This document shows positions 7,940 to 15,546 of a stretch of 64,000 bases of DNA, piece by piece. The DNA comes from Roseburia_C amylophila (GTDB lineage Bacteria; Bacillota; Clostridia; Lachnospirales; Lachnospiraceae): assembly GCF_025567465.1 (NCBI RefSeq), contig NZ_JAOQKI010000001.1, positions 240,854 through 304,853 on the forward strand. Reading direction: 5' to 3'. The position numbers and the translations under genes were made by a program. The notes under the pieces were generated by a model. It worked only from the letters and a program-made list of their open reading frames with translations, did no database searches and was not told the origin of the DNA. Within the stretch, counting starts at the first letter, position 1. Each line of letters opens with the position of its first letter.

Positions 7940-7985
7940 AGAACAGGGGCGCGGTGCCGGAAATCGGCAACCGCGCCCCTGTTCT
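7940..7985 (-). terminator. Terminator of the transfer operon
   Basis: A very long stem (AGAACAGGGGCGCGGT...ACCGCGCCCCTGTTCT with inner GCCG/CGGC) is followed on the minus strand by T7. It is seven bases beyond the stop of the TTRAP gene and marks the end of the minus-strand transfer operon. On the plus strand the same fold may also stop the relaxase transcript, although that side has no T-run. Confidence 0.88.
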
Positions 7986-7992
7986 CTATGGG

Positions 7993-8202
7993 CTATTCCT
8001 CGTCGGTCAAGATAAACTCCCTTTCGGAAAACTCGCTGTCCGTCATGGCTTGCAGCTTGTTCACCGCTGCGGCGGCAAGCTGGCGCATATCCTCGTCCAT
8101 GTAGGGCATGGCGGCAAGGATATTTTCAAGCGTTGTTTCCCGGCTGTCCTCGGCGTAGATCGCAACAATGTTTTCTTCCTCAATGGTAAAGCGGGTATTC
8201 AT
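7993..8202 (-). CDS. Transposon-transfer assisting protein (TTRAP)
   Basis: This 69-residue acidic protein, starting MNTRFTIEEENIVAIYAED, matches the TTRAP family found at the end of Tn1549-type transfer operons. The core LENILAAMPYMDEDMRQLAAAAVNKL is helical. It is the last gene of the operon, four bases after the ArdC-like gene, and is followed by a strong terminator. The family is implicated in element transfer, with no defined biochemical role. Confidence 0.88.
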   Translation of the reverse strand: MNTRFTIEEENIVAIYAEDSRETTLENILAAMPYMDEDMRQLAAAAVNKLQAMTDSEFSEREFILTDEE

Positions 8203-8206
8203 GCTA

Positions 8207-11200
8207 TCAAACCTCCAAATCCTTTTTATGCTCTTTCTGTTTATCTTTCGGCTGCTGCGCCGCCTGTTTCTTGTATTCGTCCAGCTTCTTCAAAATGGAC
8301 GGTTTTTTCTGCGGCTGTTCCCGTTTCTCGGCTTTTACCGCTTTTGCAAGGTCGGTAACGGAGATCGCTTCGCCCGCCTTTGCCCGCTGCTCCAAATCCG
8401 CGACGGTGGGCGTTTGCGGCGTGTTATTGATAAGCCCGTCAAAGTTGTTGTCGTTCTGCTCTACAATGTCCTCAACGTGCTTTAAGGGATTATCCCGCTG
8501 CGGCTGCTCGGCGGCTATGGCAAACGCCTGTGTACCATTCCCCATAATGAGATACTTCCCGTCCTCCGACGCATGGTGAAAACCAAAGCCCGCCGCTTCG
8601 ATCTGTTCGCGGGTCATATCGGTAATATGAAAATTGCCCCTCGGCGTTCTAACGGTTTCACCCGTCATAAGGCTGTCGGGGGTCGCTTCCGGCTGCTGCT
8701 TTTCAAGCTGCCCGTCCTTGTAGGAATAGCCTTGCGCCGCGATTGCTTCAAGGGTCTTGCCTGTAACGTCGCCGTAAATCCGCTTGTCTGCGTCAACCAG
8801 CATTTGCAAGGTATCTTTTACAGTATCGGACAAGGCTTGCTGCTGTTCGGGCGGTAACTTGTCAAATACGGGGGGCTGCTGCTCCTGCTCGGCTTGCCGC
8901 TGCTGCTGCAATTCGGTAAAATGCCCCTCAATCTCGGTAATGAGTTCCTTTGCGGTCGCCTGTATCGTTTCAAGGGACGCTTTTAATTCGGTCATTTCCT
9001 TGCCGCTGCTCCACCCGGCAACATACCCGAAAGAGTAATCCGACGTATCAAGCCCGAAATGCTGACACACCGTATAGGCAACGCTTTCAGCCTGTACCTC
9101 GCGGCTGCGTCGGTCAACGCGGTTTTGTTCCTCCGGCGGGGCGTTTAAGTCCACGTCATGCAGCTTCGCATGGGCGATTTCGTGAATGGCGGTCTTTACC
9201 GCCTGTAACTCGCTCACGCCCTCTTTGATAGCAATTCGCTTATCGGTCAAACTGAAATATCCGTTTGCGCCGTTGGTGATCTGCTCAAAAGCAATCGGAA
9301 CGGGGGACGCTTTTTCAAGGGCAGCGAAAAAGTCCTCGTACTGTTCCACATCGGCAAGCAGCGGTTTAACGGAAAGGTCGGGAAACTCCTTGCCCTCGGT
9401 CTGCGAAATATCAAAGACGGTTATAACCTTAAAGGCGGGGACGGTGATTTCCTTTTCTTCCTTAATCGCTTTTCCCTCGCGGTCAAGCATGGGCTTTCTC
9501 GTTTCGGGGTCGATTTTATCAACCAGCTTTTTCACCTTGTAGGGTGCGGGGGCAAAGATTTTAATGCCTTTCTCGCCTTTCTTTACATGGCGGTCAAACT
9601 CCTTTTCCCATTGACGGAAGCCCATTACCAAATTGCCGCCCTGCATGGCAATCAAAATCGTATTGTTCAGACTGTAATCATGAAACTTTGACATAGCGGT
9701 TAAAAACTCTTTATAGCGGTCGCTGTCAAAAATTGCTTGTACGCCTTGCTCCAAACGGGCGGTAATCTCCTTTACCTTTTCGGCGGGCTTTTCAGAAGTA
9801 AGGATAATGGGGACGACGGGGCGGGGCTGCTGCGGCTCGGCGGTCTGTACGGCTGCTTGCTGCACTTCGGCTGCGTCCATATAGGTCTTGTCCTGTTCGC
9901 TGCGCTCCGGCTGCGGGTAACTCATAATCTTGTATTCCTCCGGCACTTCGCGCCCCTCAAACTGCCGTTCCCACTCGTCGCCGCTTTCCACGATATAACC
10001 ATATTCGGTAAACGCGCCTTTTTCCTGCGCGGCGGCATTTCTTCCGAAAGTAGTAAGGTCAATGCCGCCTTTCCATTCTTCGGGCATTTGTACCATGCCG
10101 GATTGATTTAAGTAATAGTCGCCCAAATCGCGGTAGGTATGTACTTCGGGGATATGGACGTAAAAATCCACGTTGTAGGTGAAGTCAATTACCTGTCCAA
10201 TATTTGCAAGCCCGTTTTTCTGCTGCAAAGCTGCGTTCAGCTTGCCGATCTCGGCGGGGTCAAGCTGTTCGAGCCGCGCCGCAAGGAAATTGAGTTCGTC
10301 CACGTCGGCGGCGCATACCATTTCATAAGGCAAGGCAATATGTTTCTCCGGGTCGTCGGAATAGCCGCGAATGGAAAAATCCTGCGGGTTATCGGCGGTA
10401 ATGCCGACGCTCTGCATAGCGCCCTGTAACTGCTCCTTTGTGGCGGGCATATCCAGCCAATAGCCGCTTGGGTCGCCCGCTTCAAAGCGGCTGCGGTTGC
10501 CTATCATAATAGAAAACTGTTCGCTCATGTGTTCACGCTCCTTTTCCTGCCCGGTATTATCGGGGATAGCTGCCGCCTGTTGCTGCTGCGGGGGTTCCTC
10601 ACCCTCTATGGTGTAGTCCGGCATGAGCATACCGTTTACTTTGAAATAGTCGGCGTACTCCTGCGGGATAGGCGGGGAGATTTCCGTAAACAAGCGGTCA
10701 TACGCTTTGATACGCCCATTCAGATACTTTTCCATAGCTGCCTTGTCGGTGAAAACCTTTCTATCCTGTCCGGCGATCTTCGCTTGGGTTCTGCTTGGGC
10801 TGTTGGTTCGCACGCTCCATGTAAGCGTCCATGAATACGGGATAGATTTCTGCGCTTCTTGGTTGTAGCGGGTATTTTCGTAAATGTAGTAATTCATCTG
10901 ATATACCCGGTTGCTGCGGGTGTGGCGGTTATACTCGTTTTCCTGCCACTCGTTCGCGGTGTGCTGGACGTGCGGCGTTCTCACATATTCCAATGCTTTA
11001 TCCAGCAAAAGCGTTTTCCCCGCCTGTTCTTCCCATGCGGCGGCTTGCTCCTTTAAGCTGTCAAAAATCGCCTGTTCTGCCGCCGCGCTTTCGCTGCGCA
11101 TGGAAAGTAGCTGCGCAATCGGCAAGGAAGCATAAGGGGCAATATCCCCGTCCTTTGCTTCAAAATATATCCGGCGTTCTATCCGCATGGTTTCGGCGGC

Positions 11201-11236
11201 TTCTAATTTGTCATGGTCGTATGAGGTGTACGGCAT
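8207..11236 (-). CDS. Large ArdC-like / ImmA-like multidomain mobile-element protein
   Basis: A 1009-residue protein. About residues 1-215 form a helical N-terminal domain. About 240-430 resemble an ArdA-type acidic antirestriction module (IMIGNRSRFEAGDPSGYWLD). About 470-600 resemble the ArdC N-terminal ssDNA-binding domain (FHDYSLNNTILIAMQ...GFRQWEKEFDRHVKKGEKGI). A zincin peptidase domain follows with HEIAH near 685. A Gln-rich linker leads to a DUF4316/YodL-like tail with GNFHITDMTREQIEAAGFG. Homologues are annotated as YodL, LPD or ArdC-like polyproteins of Tn1549-like ICEs. The likely role is protection or establishment of transferred DNA in the recipient. Domain edges are my estimate. 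Confidence 0.75.
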   Translation of the reverse strand: MPYTSYDHDKLEAAETMRIERRIYFEAKDGDIAPYASLPIAQLLSMRSESAAAEQAIFDSLKEQAAAWEEQAGKTLLLDKALEYVRTPHVQHTANEWQENEYNRHTRSNRVYQMNYYIYENTRYNQEAQKSIPYSWTLTWSVRTNSPSRTQAKIAGQDRKVFTDKAAMEKYLNGRIKAYDRLFTEISPPIPQEYADYFKVNGMLMPDYTIEGEEPPQQQQAAAIPDNTGQEKEREHMSEQFSIMIGNRSRFEAGDPSGYWLDMPATKEQLQGAMQSVGITADNPQDFSIRGYSDDPEKHIALPYEMVCAADVDELNFLAARLEQLDPAEIGKLNAALQQKNGLANIGQVIDFTYNVDFYVHIPEVHTYRDLGDYYLNQSGMVQMPEEWKGGIDLTTFGRNAAAQEKGAFTEYGYIVESGDEWERQFEGREVPEEYKIMSYPQPERSEQDKTYMDAAEVQQAAVQTAEPQQPRPVVPIILTSEKPAEKVKEITARLEQGVQAIFDSDRYKEFLTAMSKFHDYSLNNTILIAMQGGNLVMGFRQWEKEFDRHVKKGEKGIKIFAPAPYKVKKLVDKIDPETRKPMLDREGKAIKEEKEITVPAFKVITVFDISQTEGKEFPDLSVKPLLADVEQYEDFFAALEKASPVPIAFEQITNGANGYFSLTDKRIAIKEGVSELQAVKTAIHEIAHAKLHDVDLNAPPEEQNRVDRRSREVQAESVAYTVCQHFGLDTSDYSFGYVAGWSSGKEMTELKASLETIQATAKELITEIEGHFTELQQQRQAEQEQQPPVFDKLPPEQQQALSDTVKDTLQMLVDADKRIYGDVTGKTLEAIAAQGYSYKDGQLEKQQPEATPDSLMTGETVRTPRGNFHITDMTREQIEAAGFGFHHASEDGKYLIMGNGTQAFAIAAEQPQRDNPLKHVEDIVEQNDNNFDGLINNTPQTPTVADLEQRAKAGEAISVTDLAKAVKAEKREQPQKKPSILKKLDEYKKQAAQQPKDKQKEHKKDLEV

Positions 11237-11265
11237 ATTGTTTCATCACGTCCTTTCTCGATTTT

Positions 11266-11365
11266 TAAGGGTTTGGGACTATCCCAACAAGCAAAATGCC
11301 CGCGCTTCCCATAGAGCAGCGCGAGCATTTCTCGCAAACGGGTACTCGTTTGCTGTGCTTGCTAT
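11266..11365 (-). repeat. Inverted second copy of the oriT-like cassette
   Basis: Read on the minus strand this repeats 6081-6146: ATAGCAAGCACAGCAAACGAG, the GCAAACG/CGTTTGC hairpin, AAATGC, TTGTTGGGATA and TCCCAAACCCTTA. The copy has about 30 extra bases inside, themselves an imperfect hairpin (GCCCGCGCTTCCC...GCGCGAGC). It overlaps the end of the VLP gene and leads into the ArdC-like gene. A shared operator, promoter or second oriT-like site is likely. Confidence 0.75.
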
Positions 11366-11730
11366 GTAGTTGTTTTTATCCGTAAACGCCTGTTTCTTTC
11401 GCTTTCCGCTTTCTGTCTGCGGCGTATCTTTGCCGCGCAATCGGGACAGTATTTCGCCCGGTTGCTGCCCGCCGCAAACGTGCTGCCGCATACCGCGCAA
11501 CGCTTCAAATCGGTTTCCCCGCTGCGGGTGATCTGTTCGCATAGCTGCCTGTCTGCGGGTAAAACCGCTTCGCGGAAATAACGGCATAACAGCGAATAGC
11601 TGATACTCTGCACACAAACGCAAGTTTCCCCGTCGTCCAATAGCAGACAGTTCCCGCAATCGTTGTTGGCGCACGCGGCGCGGGTCATTTTCTTAACGGC
11701 TCGATACTGCTTTTCATCAAGCCTAATCAT
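11362..11730 (-). CDS. Cysteine-rich VLP-domain protein
   Basis: A 122-residue protein with an N-terminal Cys cluster (CANNDCGNCLLLDDGETCVC), then LCRYFREAVLPADRQLC, then a zinc ribbon (CAVCGSTFAAGSNRAKYCPDC) and a very basic tail. This is the Cys-rich VLP family of ICE transfer regions. It overlaps topB by four bases (ATGA). Probably DNA- or metal-binding; function unknown. Confidence 0.85.
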   Translation of the reverse strand: MIRLDEKQYRAVKKMTRAACANNDCGNCLLLDDGETCVCVQSISYSLLCRYFREAVLPADRQLCEQITRSGETDLKRCAVCGSTFAAGSNRAKYCPDCAAKIRRRQKAESERNRRLRIKTTT

Positions 11731-13802
11731 TTTCGGTTCTGCTCGACGCGGAAGTTTACATACTTGCCGCCTGTGTCGGCAAGCAGCACAACCCCGTCAA
11801 AGGTCTTTCCTGTTTTGGTGGAGTACATACCTTTGATTTTTACCTTTCCGTCTTTCAAAAGGGCGGCGGCAATCGCCTTTGTGAAAGCCTTTTTGCGCTG
11901 CTCAAAAAAGCGGTCATTTTTCCACATAACAAAGCTGCACGCCCTGTCGGAACAGTAGTAGTTTTTCTTGCCCTCGTAAACCGCCGCGCCGCAACGGGGA
12001 CAAGTGCCGATTGCTTCCCGCTGCGGGGCAAACAGCTTCGCTTTATCTTCGGAAATCGCGGAATAGGTTTTGACAAGTCCCGCTGTCATTTCCTCAATCC
12101 CGCGCATGAAATCGTCTGGGCTGTCGCTGCCTTTGGCAATCCCGGTAAGGCGGGTTTCCCATTCTGCCGTAAGCTGCGGGGACGTAAGGACTTCGGGCAG
12201 AATAGCGGCAAGGTTATACCCGTCCTTTGTGGGGATTAGCTTTTTGCCCTTGCGCTCGGCAAAGCCCGCGCTAATGAGTTTTTCAATGATACCCGCCCGC
12301 GTTGCGGTAGTGCCTAACCCTTTGCGCTCCGCGTCCTCCGGCGTGTCCTCCTTGCCCGCGCTCTCCATAGCCGAAAGTAACGTATCTTCGGTATATGCTT
12401 TTGGGGGCTGCGTGTAACGCTCGGAGATCTCCGCTGCCGGATTGTCAAAGGTCTGCCCCTCGGCAAGCGGCGGCAAAACGGCTTCCAGCTCTGCGTCCTC
12501 GTCCTGTTCCTCGGACGCGGCGCGGGACAGCTTTTCAATCTCACGCCACCCCTCGCAAAGCGTCGTCCTGCCCTTTGCGGTAAAGGTATAACCGCCGCAA
12601 GAGATAACCGCCGTAACCGCTTCATATTCATAGGGCGCGGCTGCGGCGCAAAGCAGCTTCGCGCACACAAGGGTCATAAGTTTTGTTTCGCTGTCGGCAA
12701 GGGAAGAAAAGCCCGCTTTCAAAAACTCGGCTGTCGGCAAAATAGCGTGGTGGTCGGTTACTCTGCTGTTATCGCAAACCCTTGTAAGGCCTGCTTGCAG
12801 CTTTACCCCCTGCATAAAGGGAAGCAGCGAACAAAGCCCGGTAATGAGTTCCTTTGTGCTGCTCTGCATATCGGAAGTGATATATTTGCTGTCGGTGCGG
12901 GGATAGGTCAAAAGCCGCTTTTCATAGAGGGCTTGCGTATAATCAAGGGTCTGTTTCGCCGTAAATCCATACAGGCGGTTAGCTTCGCGCTGCAACGCGG
13001 TAAGGTCAAACAGTTTCGGCGGGGCTGCGGTCTTTTTCTCTTTTTTGAGGGAAGTACAAACGGCTTGCGATTTCTCGCAAGCCGCTTTCATCTGCTGCGC
13101 TGCCGCTTCGTCGTCCTGCCGTTCCGAAAGGGCGGCAACGCCGCCAACGTCCAGCCGGACAACATGATATTTCTCTTTCTTAAAGCTGCTGATTGCATAG
13201 TCGCGGTTTACCAGCATAGCAAGGGTGGGCGTTTGCACTCTGCCGACATTCAATGTTTTATGGTAGAGGATAGAGAAAAGGCGGGTCGCGTTAATGCCAA
13301 TGAGCCAATCGGCCTTTGCTCTGCAAAGCGCGGATTGATAAAGGTTGTCGTAGCTGCGCCCGTCTTTGAGATTAGAGAAGCCCTCGCGGATTGCGCTTTC
13401 TTCCATGCTGCTAATCCAAAGGCGGGAAAAGGGCTTTTTGCAATTCACCTGTTCATAGACAAAGCGGAAAATGAGTTCTCCCTCGCGTCCGCTGTCGCAA
13501 GCATTGACAATCTCGGTAACGTCGCTGCGGTGCATAAGGTCTTTGAGAATGGAAAACTGCTGCTCCTTGCCGCTGGCAACAATAAACCGCCACTCCTGCG
13601 GGACAATGGGGAGATCGTCGTACTTCCATTTACGGAATTGTTCATTGTAGGTCGCCGCGTCTGCAAGGCTAATCAAATGCCCGATACACCACGACACAAG
13701 ATAACCGTTGCCCTCAAAATATCCGCTGCGCTTTTCATTCGCGCCCATAACGGCGGCAATCGCCGCCCCGACGCTCGGTTTTTCTGCAATTACAAGTTTC
13801 AT
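11727..13802 (-). CDS. topB: DNA topoisomerase III (type IA)
   Basis: A 691-residue protein starting MKLVIAEKPSVGAAIAAVMG, a TOPRIM domain. It has DSGREGELIFR and the active-site region LLTYPRTDSKYI (Tyr near residue 298). A C-terminal zinc ribbon (CPRCGAAVYEGKKNYYC) is present. Such ICE-borne TopB proteins relax or decatenate DNA during transfer and replication of the element. It is coupled to the DUF4366 gene upstream by ATGA overlap and to the VLP gene downstream. Confidence 0.95.
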   Translation of the reverse strand: MKLVIAEKPSVGAAIAAVMGANEKRSGYFEGNGYLVSWCIGHLISLADAATYNEQFRKWKYDDLPIVPQEWRFIVASGKEQQFSILKDLMHRSDVTEIVNACDSGREGELIFRFVYEQVNCKKPFSRLWISSMEESAIREGFSNLKDGRSYDNLYQSALCRAKADWLIGINATRLFSILYHKTLNVGRVQTPTLAMLVNRDYAISSFKKEKYHVVRLDVGGVAALSERQDDEAAAQQMKAACEKSQAVCTSLKKEKKTAAPPKLFDLTALQREANRLYGFTAKQTLDYTQALYEKRLLTYPRTDSKYITSDMQSSTKELITGLCSLLPFMQGVKLQAGLTRVCDNSRVTDHHAILPTAEFLKAGFSSLADSETKLMTLVCAKLLCAAAAPYEYEAVTAVISCGGYTFTAKGRTTLCEGWREIEKLSRAASEEQDEDAELEAVLPPLAEGQTFDNPAAEISERYTQPPKAYTEDTLLSAMESAGKEDTPEDAERKGLGTTATRAGIIEKLISAGFAERKGKKLIPTKDGYNLAAILPEVLTSPQLTAEWETRLTGIAKGSDSPDDFMRGIEEMTAGLVKTYSAISEDKAKLFAPQREAIGTCPRCGAAVYEGKKNYYCSDRACSFVMWKNDRFFEQRKKAFTKAIAAALLKDGKVKIKGMYSTKTGKTFDGVVLLADTGGKYVNFRVEQNRK

Positions 13803-14548
13803 AGATTGTCGTCCTCCTGCTCGGTCTGTTCGGTTTCTACTTCTTCCGTTTCCTCGTCGTCCTCGTCAAAATCAAGGTCGTCAAGGTTGCTGCTGCCTTT
13901 CGCCGCGTCCTTTTTGGGCTTCAAAATCTTAAAGTAGTAGAACGCGCCGCCGCCCGCTGCGGCAACAAGCAGCACGACAAGCAGAATACCCATGCCGCCG
14001 CCTTTTTCTTCTTCCGGCGGCTGCTCGGTTTCTTCCGGCTCCGGCTCGGCTTCCACGCCCGCGCACTCGCTCATATTGACGCTGCAAACGGGGCAAGCGG
14101 TGTTGACGCTTCCGACAATACATTTTTCGGTGCAGCTACAAACGGGGGCTTCGGTCTGCCCGTCCTCCATAAGGGCGGTTAAATCCGCTTCGTCCACTTG
14201 GTTAAGGAAATGGACGGTGTTTTCCCCGTCCTCGGCGCGGTCAATGATGATGTAAAAATAGTTGCCGCTTTTGGTTACGACGGTGATAAACTGCTTGTCG
14301 CCGGACGCTTCCCCCGTAATATCGTCCACAAGGGACATATTACCGTCCGGGGTAAGGGGCTGCGGCTCATAGCCGCCCGTCGTTTCCTCCGGCTCGGTTT
14401 CCGGTGGGGGCGTTTCCTCGGTTACAGGGGTAGGCGGCAAGTCGCTTTCAGACCCGCCGCCCGCGTATGCGGTAACAGAAAGGCCGCACATGATAACCAG
14501 CGCGGCAAGCAATACGGTAAACTTTCGGATTAGCTTTTTATTCTTCAT
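13799..14548 (-). CDS. Secreted/membrane DUF4366 (CD1107-family) protein
   Basis: A 249-residue protein with a signal peptide (MKNKKLIRKFTVLLAALVIM, cleavage near AYA-GG) and a Pro/Thr/Glu-rich stretch. A central DUF4366 domain contains GDKQFITVVTKSGNYFYIIID. A Cys cluster and a Glu-rich linker precede a C-terminal membrane helix (MGILLVVLLVAAAGGGAFYYF) and an acidic tail. It is a standard member of Tn1549-type transfer modules, probably a surface part of the mating channel. The start was moved to 14548 because the signal peptide begins there. Confidence 0.88.
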   Translation of the reverse strand: MKNKKLIRKFTVLLAALVIMCGLSVTAYAGGGSESDLPPTPVTEETPPPETEPEETTGGYEPQPLTPDGNMSLVDDITGEASGDKQFITVVTKSGNYFYIIIDRAEDGENTVHFLNQVDEADLTALMEDGQTEAPVCSCTEKCIVGSVNTACPVCSVNMSECAGVEAEPEPEETEQPPEEEKGGGMGILLVVLLVAAAGGGAFYYFKILKPKKDAAKGSSNLDDLDFDEDDEETEEVETEQTEQEDDNL

Positions 14549-14804
14549 TGTCGCTGTCCTCCTGTTCGGCGGGGTAAGTGGCTTCCGGCTGCGGCAAGGT
14601 GATTTCGCCGCTGGCGTAAGCGGAGAGGAACGCGGCAAGCTGCGTCCCGTCAAGGTGTACTGCCTTTACCATTTGCACGATCTGTGCGTTTTCTTCCTCG
14701 ACTTTCTGCGCTTCAAGGTCTTTCAGCTTCTTTTGGTATTCAAGGATTTTTGCCCTCGTTTTCTCAATATCCCTTTCGATACGGTCAAGTTTCGTGTTCG
14801 CCAT
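14538..14804 (-). CDS. DUF4315 family protein
   Basis: An 88-residue coiled-coil protein (TKLDRIERDIEKTRAKILEYQ, then QKKLKDLEAQKVEEENAQIV) with an acidic tail. The ATG at 14804 is nine bases after AAGGAG; the one at 14810 is too close. It overlaps the DUF4366 gene by 11 bases. The pair is conserved in this ICE family. No biochemical function is known. Confidence 0.85.
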   Translation of the reverse strand: MANTKLDRIERDIEKTRAKILEYQKKLKDLEAQKVEEENAQIVQMVKAVHLDGTQLAAFLSAYASGEITLPQPEATYPAEQEDSDNEE

Positions 14805-14810
14805 AGTCAT

Positions 14811-15533
14811 TTACTCCTTTCCAAACTGTTCTTTCCATGAATAGCTGCGCCCCAATCCCTTAACGGTTTTAAGATAGGGCATAGCGTTTTCTTCCAAAGC
14901 CGCCGCCCGGTTAAATAGATCGGGATAGTGTTCTTTGAGATATAAAATCTCTTGTTTCTTCATGCTCGGACAAAAGAAACAGGACGATTTACCCGGCTGC
15001 GGCAATCCTGCCGCTTTGATTTCCCGAATACAATCGTCCCTGTTCCAGCCCCATTCTTCAATGAGAGGGTAGCGGTTATGATATTTTTTGTCGGCTTCGT
15101 TGTACTTGCGGGAATGTTCATACCGTTTCACTTCTCCCGCGTCATAGCCGATATAGCGGTTGACTTTCTCGCCGCGCTGCCATACTTCGCGGCAAGGCGC
15201 ATAGTGGTTGCAAAACTTTTCCTGCGGTGCGATTTTGTGTTTCTGCGAACAACGCTTATGCCCGTAGGCAATCGACGGGAGCGTATGAGAGCGCAAGCAC
15301 TCGGTTTCAAGAGGTAGGCGGTTGCCGTAGCGGTCAACATACTGCACAACGGTAATCTGCGGCATACCGCGTTCCGCAAGCCATTGATTGATTACCTTAA
15401 CAAATTGATAGGTATGCGGGTGTTCCGCACCCGTATCGGCAAAGGTGATAAGGTCAACCGGGATTTTGTGCTTGTATAGGCCAATAAGTAAGGCGGCACT
15501 ATTCGTGCCGCCGCCAAAAGATACAATATTCAT
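14811..15533 (-). CDS. PAPS-reductase-like PP-loop ATP pyrophosphatase
   Basis: A 240-residue protein with the PP-loop SFGGGTNSAALL at residues 5-16, FADTGAEHPHTYQFV, and a C-terminal Cys motif SSCFFCPSMKKQEI. This is the adenine-nucleotide alpha-hydrolase fold shared by PAPS reductases and DndC-like enzymes. No other sulfur assimilation or DNA-modification genes adjoin it, so true PAPS reduction is doubtful. It lies inside the transfer operon between the NlpC/P60 gene and DUF4315. It could act on nucleic acid or in element defence; that is open. Confidence 0.75.
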   Translation of the reverse strand: MNIVSFGGGTNSAALLIGLYKHKIPVDLITFADTGAEHPHTYQFVKVINQWLAERGMPQITVVQYVDRYGNRLPLETECLRSHTLPSIAYGHKRCSQKHKIAPQEKFCNHYAPCREVWQRGEKVNRYIGYDAGEVKRYEHSRKYNEADKKYHNRYPLIEEWGWNRDDCIREIKAAGLPQPGKSSCFFCPSMKKQEILYLKEHYPDLFNRAAALEENAMPYLKTVKGLGRSYSWKEQFGKE

Positions 15534-15546
15534 TTTTCAACTCCTT

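Noticed and set aside
12747..13937. A 396-codon plus-strand open frame opposite topB
   Set aside because: It lies wholly antisense to the topoisomerase III gene, has no ribosome binding site and no recognisable domain; GC-rich coding strands often leave such open complements.
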